Assembly (NCBI GenBank): GCA_015485015.1
Contig: WFUK01000321.1
Coordinates: forward strand, 1-7,340
Direction of reading: 5' to 3'
DNA from: Paracoccaceae bacterium
GTDB lineage: Bacteria > Pseudomonadota > Alphaproteobacteria > Rhodobacterales > Rhodobacteraceae
DNA: 7,340 nt
The notes under the pieces are model-generated. The model was not told the DNA's origin. It made no database searches and saw only the letters and a program-made list of their open reading frames with translations. Within the stretch, counting starts at the first letter, position 1. Every line of letters begins with the position of its first letter. Made by a program: the position numbers and the translations under genes. Below are positions 6,665 to 7,340 of this stretch, one piece after another.

Positions 6665-7340
6665 AATCTGTAAGCTTAATCCAGGCAGGGGAGATGGCGG
6701 TTCCCCAACCGAGCGCGTATCCAAAGTGGATGTTAAGCTCGCCGACCGGCTCGATGTAGCGCGCGTTGGTAAGTGGCCCTGCATCTATGGCTTCAAACTC
6801 AAGATCGGAGACCATGGTAGAAACCGTTTCTTTTGCGGCAGCATCATCACTGGCGAGCAGAACCTGAATCGCAGGATTTCCGCGCCGCACATCAAAAGGT
6901 AGGGCCTGCCAAAACACCGTATTAAAGGCTTTCACAACATGGGCCCCCGGGGCAAGCTTGGCCACTTCTTCAGCTGCCGAGGTGGTATGCCCGATTGTCA
7001 GGGCCATATAGTCGGGGGTGATCGGGTTGATGATATCCACGAGAATTTTGCCCGATAAGTCGCCTGCCGCTTTGAGGGCGGCTTTTGCTGACTCAAACGG
7101 GACGGCGAGGATCACGATATCTGCGCCAGACACGGCATTGGCGGGTTCAGCACCCTGTGCGGTGCCGCCGATTTCGGCAGCCAGGCCCTGCGCGCGGCGG
7201 CGCTTGGAGGCGCGGGCATCATATGCAGGCCGAAGCATTGCTCCTGCCTGATCTGAATGCTGGCCGTCTGGTGAGGCTGTTGCTGCCATACAAGCCGCAG
7301 GCCCTGCCTTTAAGTGCGCTCTATTCGCCAACGCGAACCA
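6663..7340 (-). CDS. NADPH-dependent F420-reductase-like oxidoreductase; N-terminus cut or damaged
   Basis: This - strand frame is open to the window edge (226 codons visible) and ends in TAG at 6665-6663. From GLAAEIGGTAQGAE onward it matches the NADP oxidoreductase, coenzyme F420-dependent family: ADIVILAVPFESAK, GKILVDIINPITPDY, AEEVAKLAPGAHVVKAFNTV, then IQVLLASDDAAAKETV and FEAIDAGPLTNARYIEP. These parts form the second half of a Rossmann domain and the C-terminal helices. The family usually starts about 40-45 residues before AAEIGG with a GxGxxG cofactor motif. The 53 residues visible there contain no such motif and are Ala/Arg-rich. The alternatives are decay by indels, an unusual N-terminus, or a start beyond the window. 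In-frame starts in the window are TTG 7331, ATG 7289 and ATG 7238; none has a well-spaced Shine-Dalgarno sequence. Its use of F420 itself is unlikely to be provable from sequence. It was co-operonic with the SDR remnant. Confidence 0.75.
   Translation of the reverse strand, partial: WFALANRAHLKAGPAACMAATASPDGQHSDQAGAMLRPAYDARASKRRRAQGLAAEIGGTAQGAEPANAVSGADIVILAVPFESAKAALKAAGDLSGKILVDIINPITPDYMALTIGHTTSAAEEVAKLAPGAHVVKAFNTVFWQALPFDVRRGNPAIQVLLASDDAAAKETVSTMVSDLEFEAIDAGPLTNARYIEPVGELNIHFGYALGWGTAISPAWIKLTD

Noticed and set aside
1..7340. CRISPR arrays, tRNA or rRNA genes, IS ends, phage att sites
   Set aside because: No repeat-spacer pattern, cloverleaf, rRNA-like sequence or transposase was seen on reading both strands.

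Overview
The window looks like a piece of an alphaproteobacterial chromosome, most probably order Rhodobacterales. SdhA and SdhB read like roseobacter-type proteins, the coding GC content is moderate to high (62% in one 60-base stretch counted by hand), and genes are packed tightly with short gaps. This placement rests on remembered family sequences, not on a search.

Region 1 (1-3312, + strand) is the distal part of a succinate dehydrogenase operon. It holds the C-terminal 375 residues of SdhA (the N-terminus lies outside the window), two very small lipoprotein genes that abut each other, a complete SdhB with all three iron-sulfur cluster motifs, and a GTG-started gene 3 bases after sdhB. That last gene encodes a P-loop protein resembling sulfotransferases. 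sdhC and sdhD are expected upstream, outside the window. No terminator or promoter is evident inside this run, so the genes are probably co-transcribed.

Region 2 (3313-5574, + strand) is one large gene for an exported YyaL/DUF255-type thioredoxin-domain protein. It has a signal peptide, a CHWC thioredoxin motif, the six-hairpin glycosidase-like domain, and a C-terminal domain that looks like the N-terminal (alpha) domain of DsbD. The mature protein has exactly four cysteines, arranged as two pairs, one in each putative redox domain. A perfect inverted repeat lies just before its ribosome-binding site.

Region 3 (5578-6111, - strand) encodes a two-pass DUF3592 membrane protein, tail to tail with the previous gene and only 3 bases away. 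Its start is best placed at a GTG with a good Shine-Dalgarno sequence.

Region 4 (6112-7340) is a degraded or rearranged patch. On the - strand, an NADPH-dependent F420-reductase-like gene runs off the window edge; its N-terminal Rossmann glycine motif cannot be found. Its stop codon overlaps the ribosome-binding site of a short-chain dehydrogenase start that is cut off after about 33 recognisable residues. The sequence beyond that break is distinctly AT-richer (about 42% GC by hand count over 6301-6540). It contains a possible TTG-started single-pass membrane microprotein on the + strand, a 9-bp direct repeat spaced 19 bp, and two small hairpins. The pattern fits a recombination junction that replaced most of the dehydrogenase gene.

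The most noteworthy items are the periplasmic YyaL-DsbD-alpha fusion, the lipoprotein pair inside the sdh operon, the sulfotransferase-like gene coupled to sdhB, and the truncated dehydrogenase junction.
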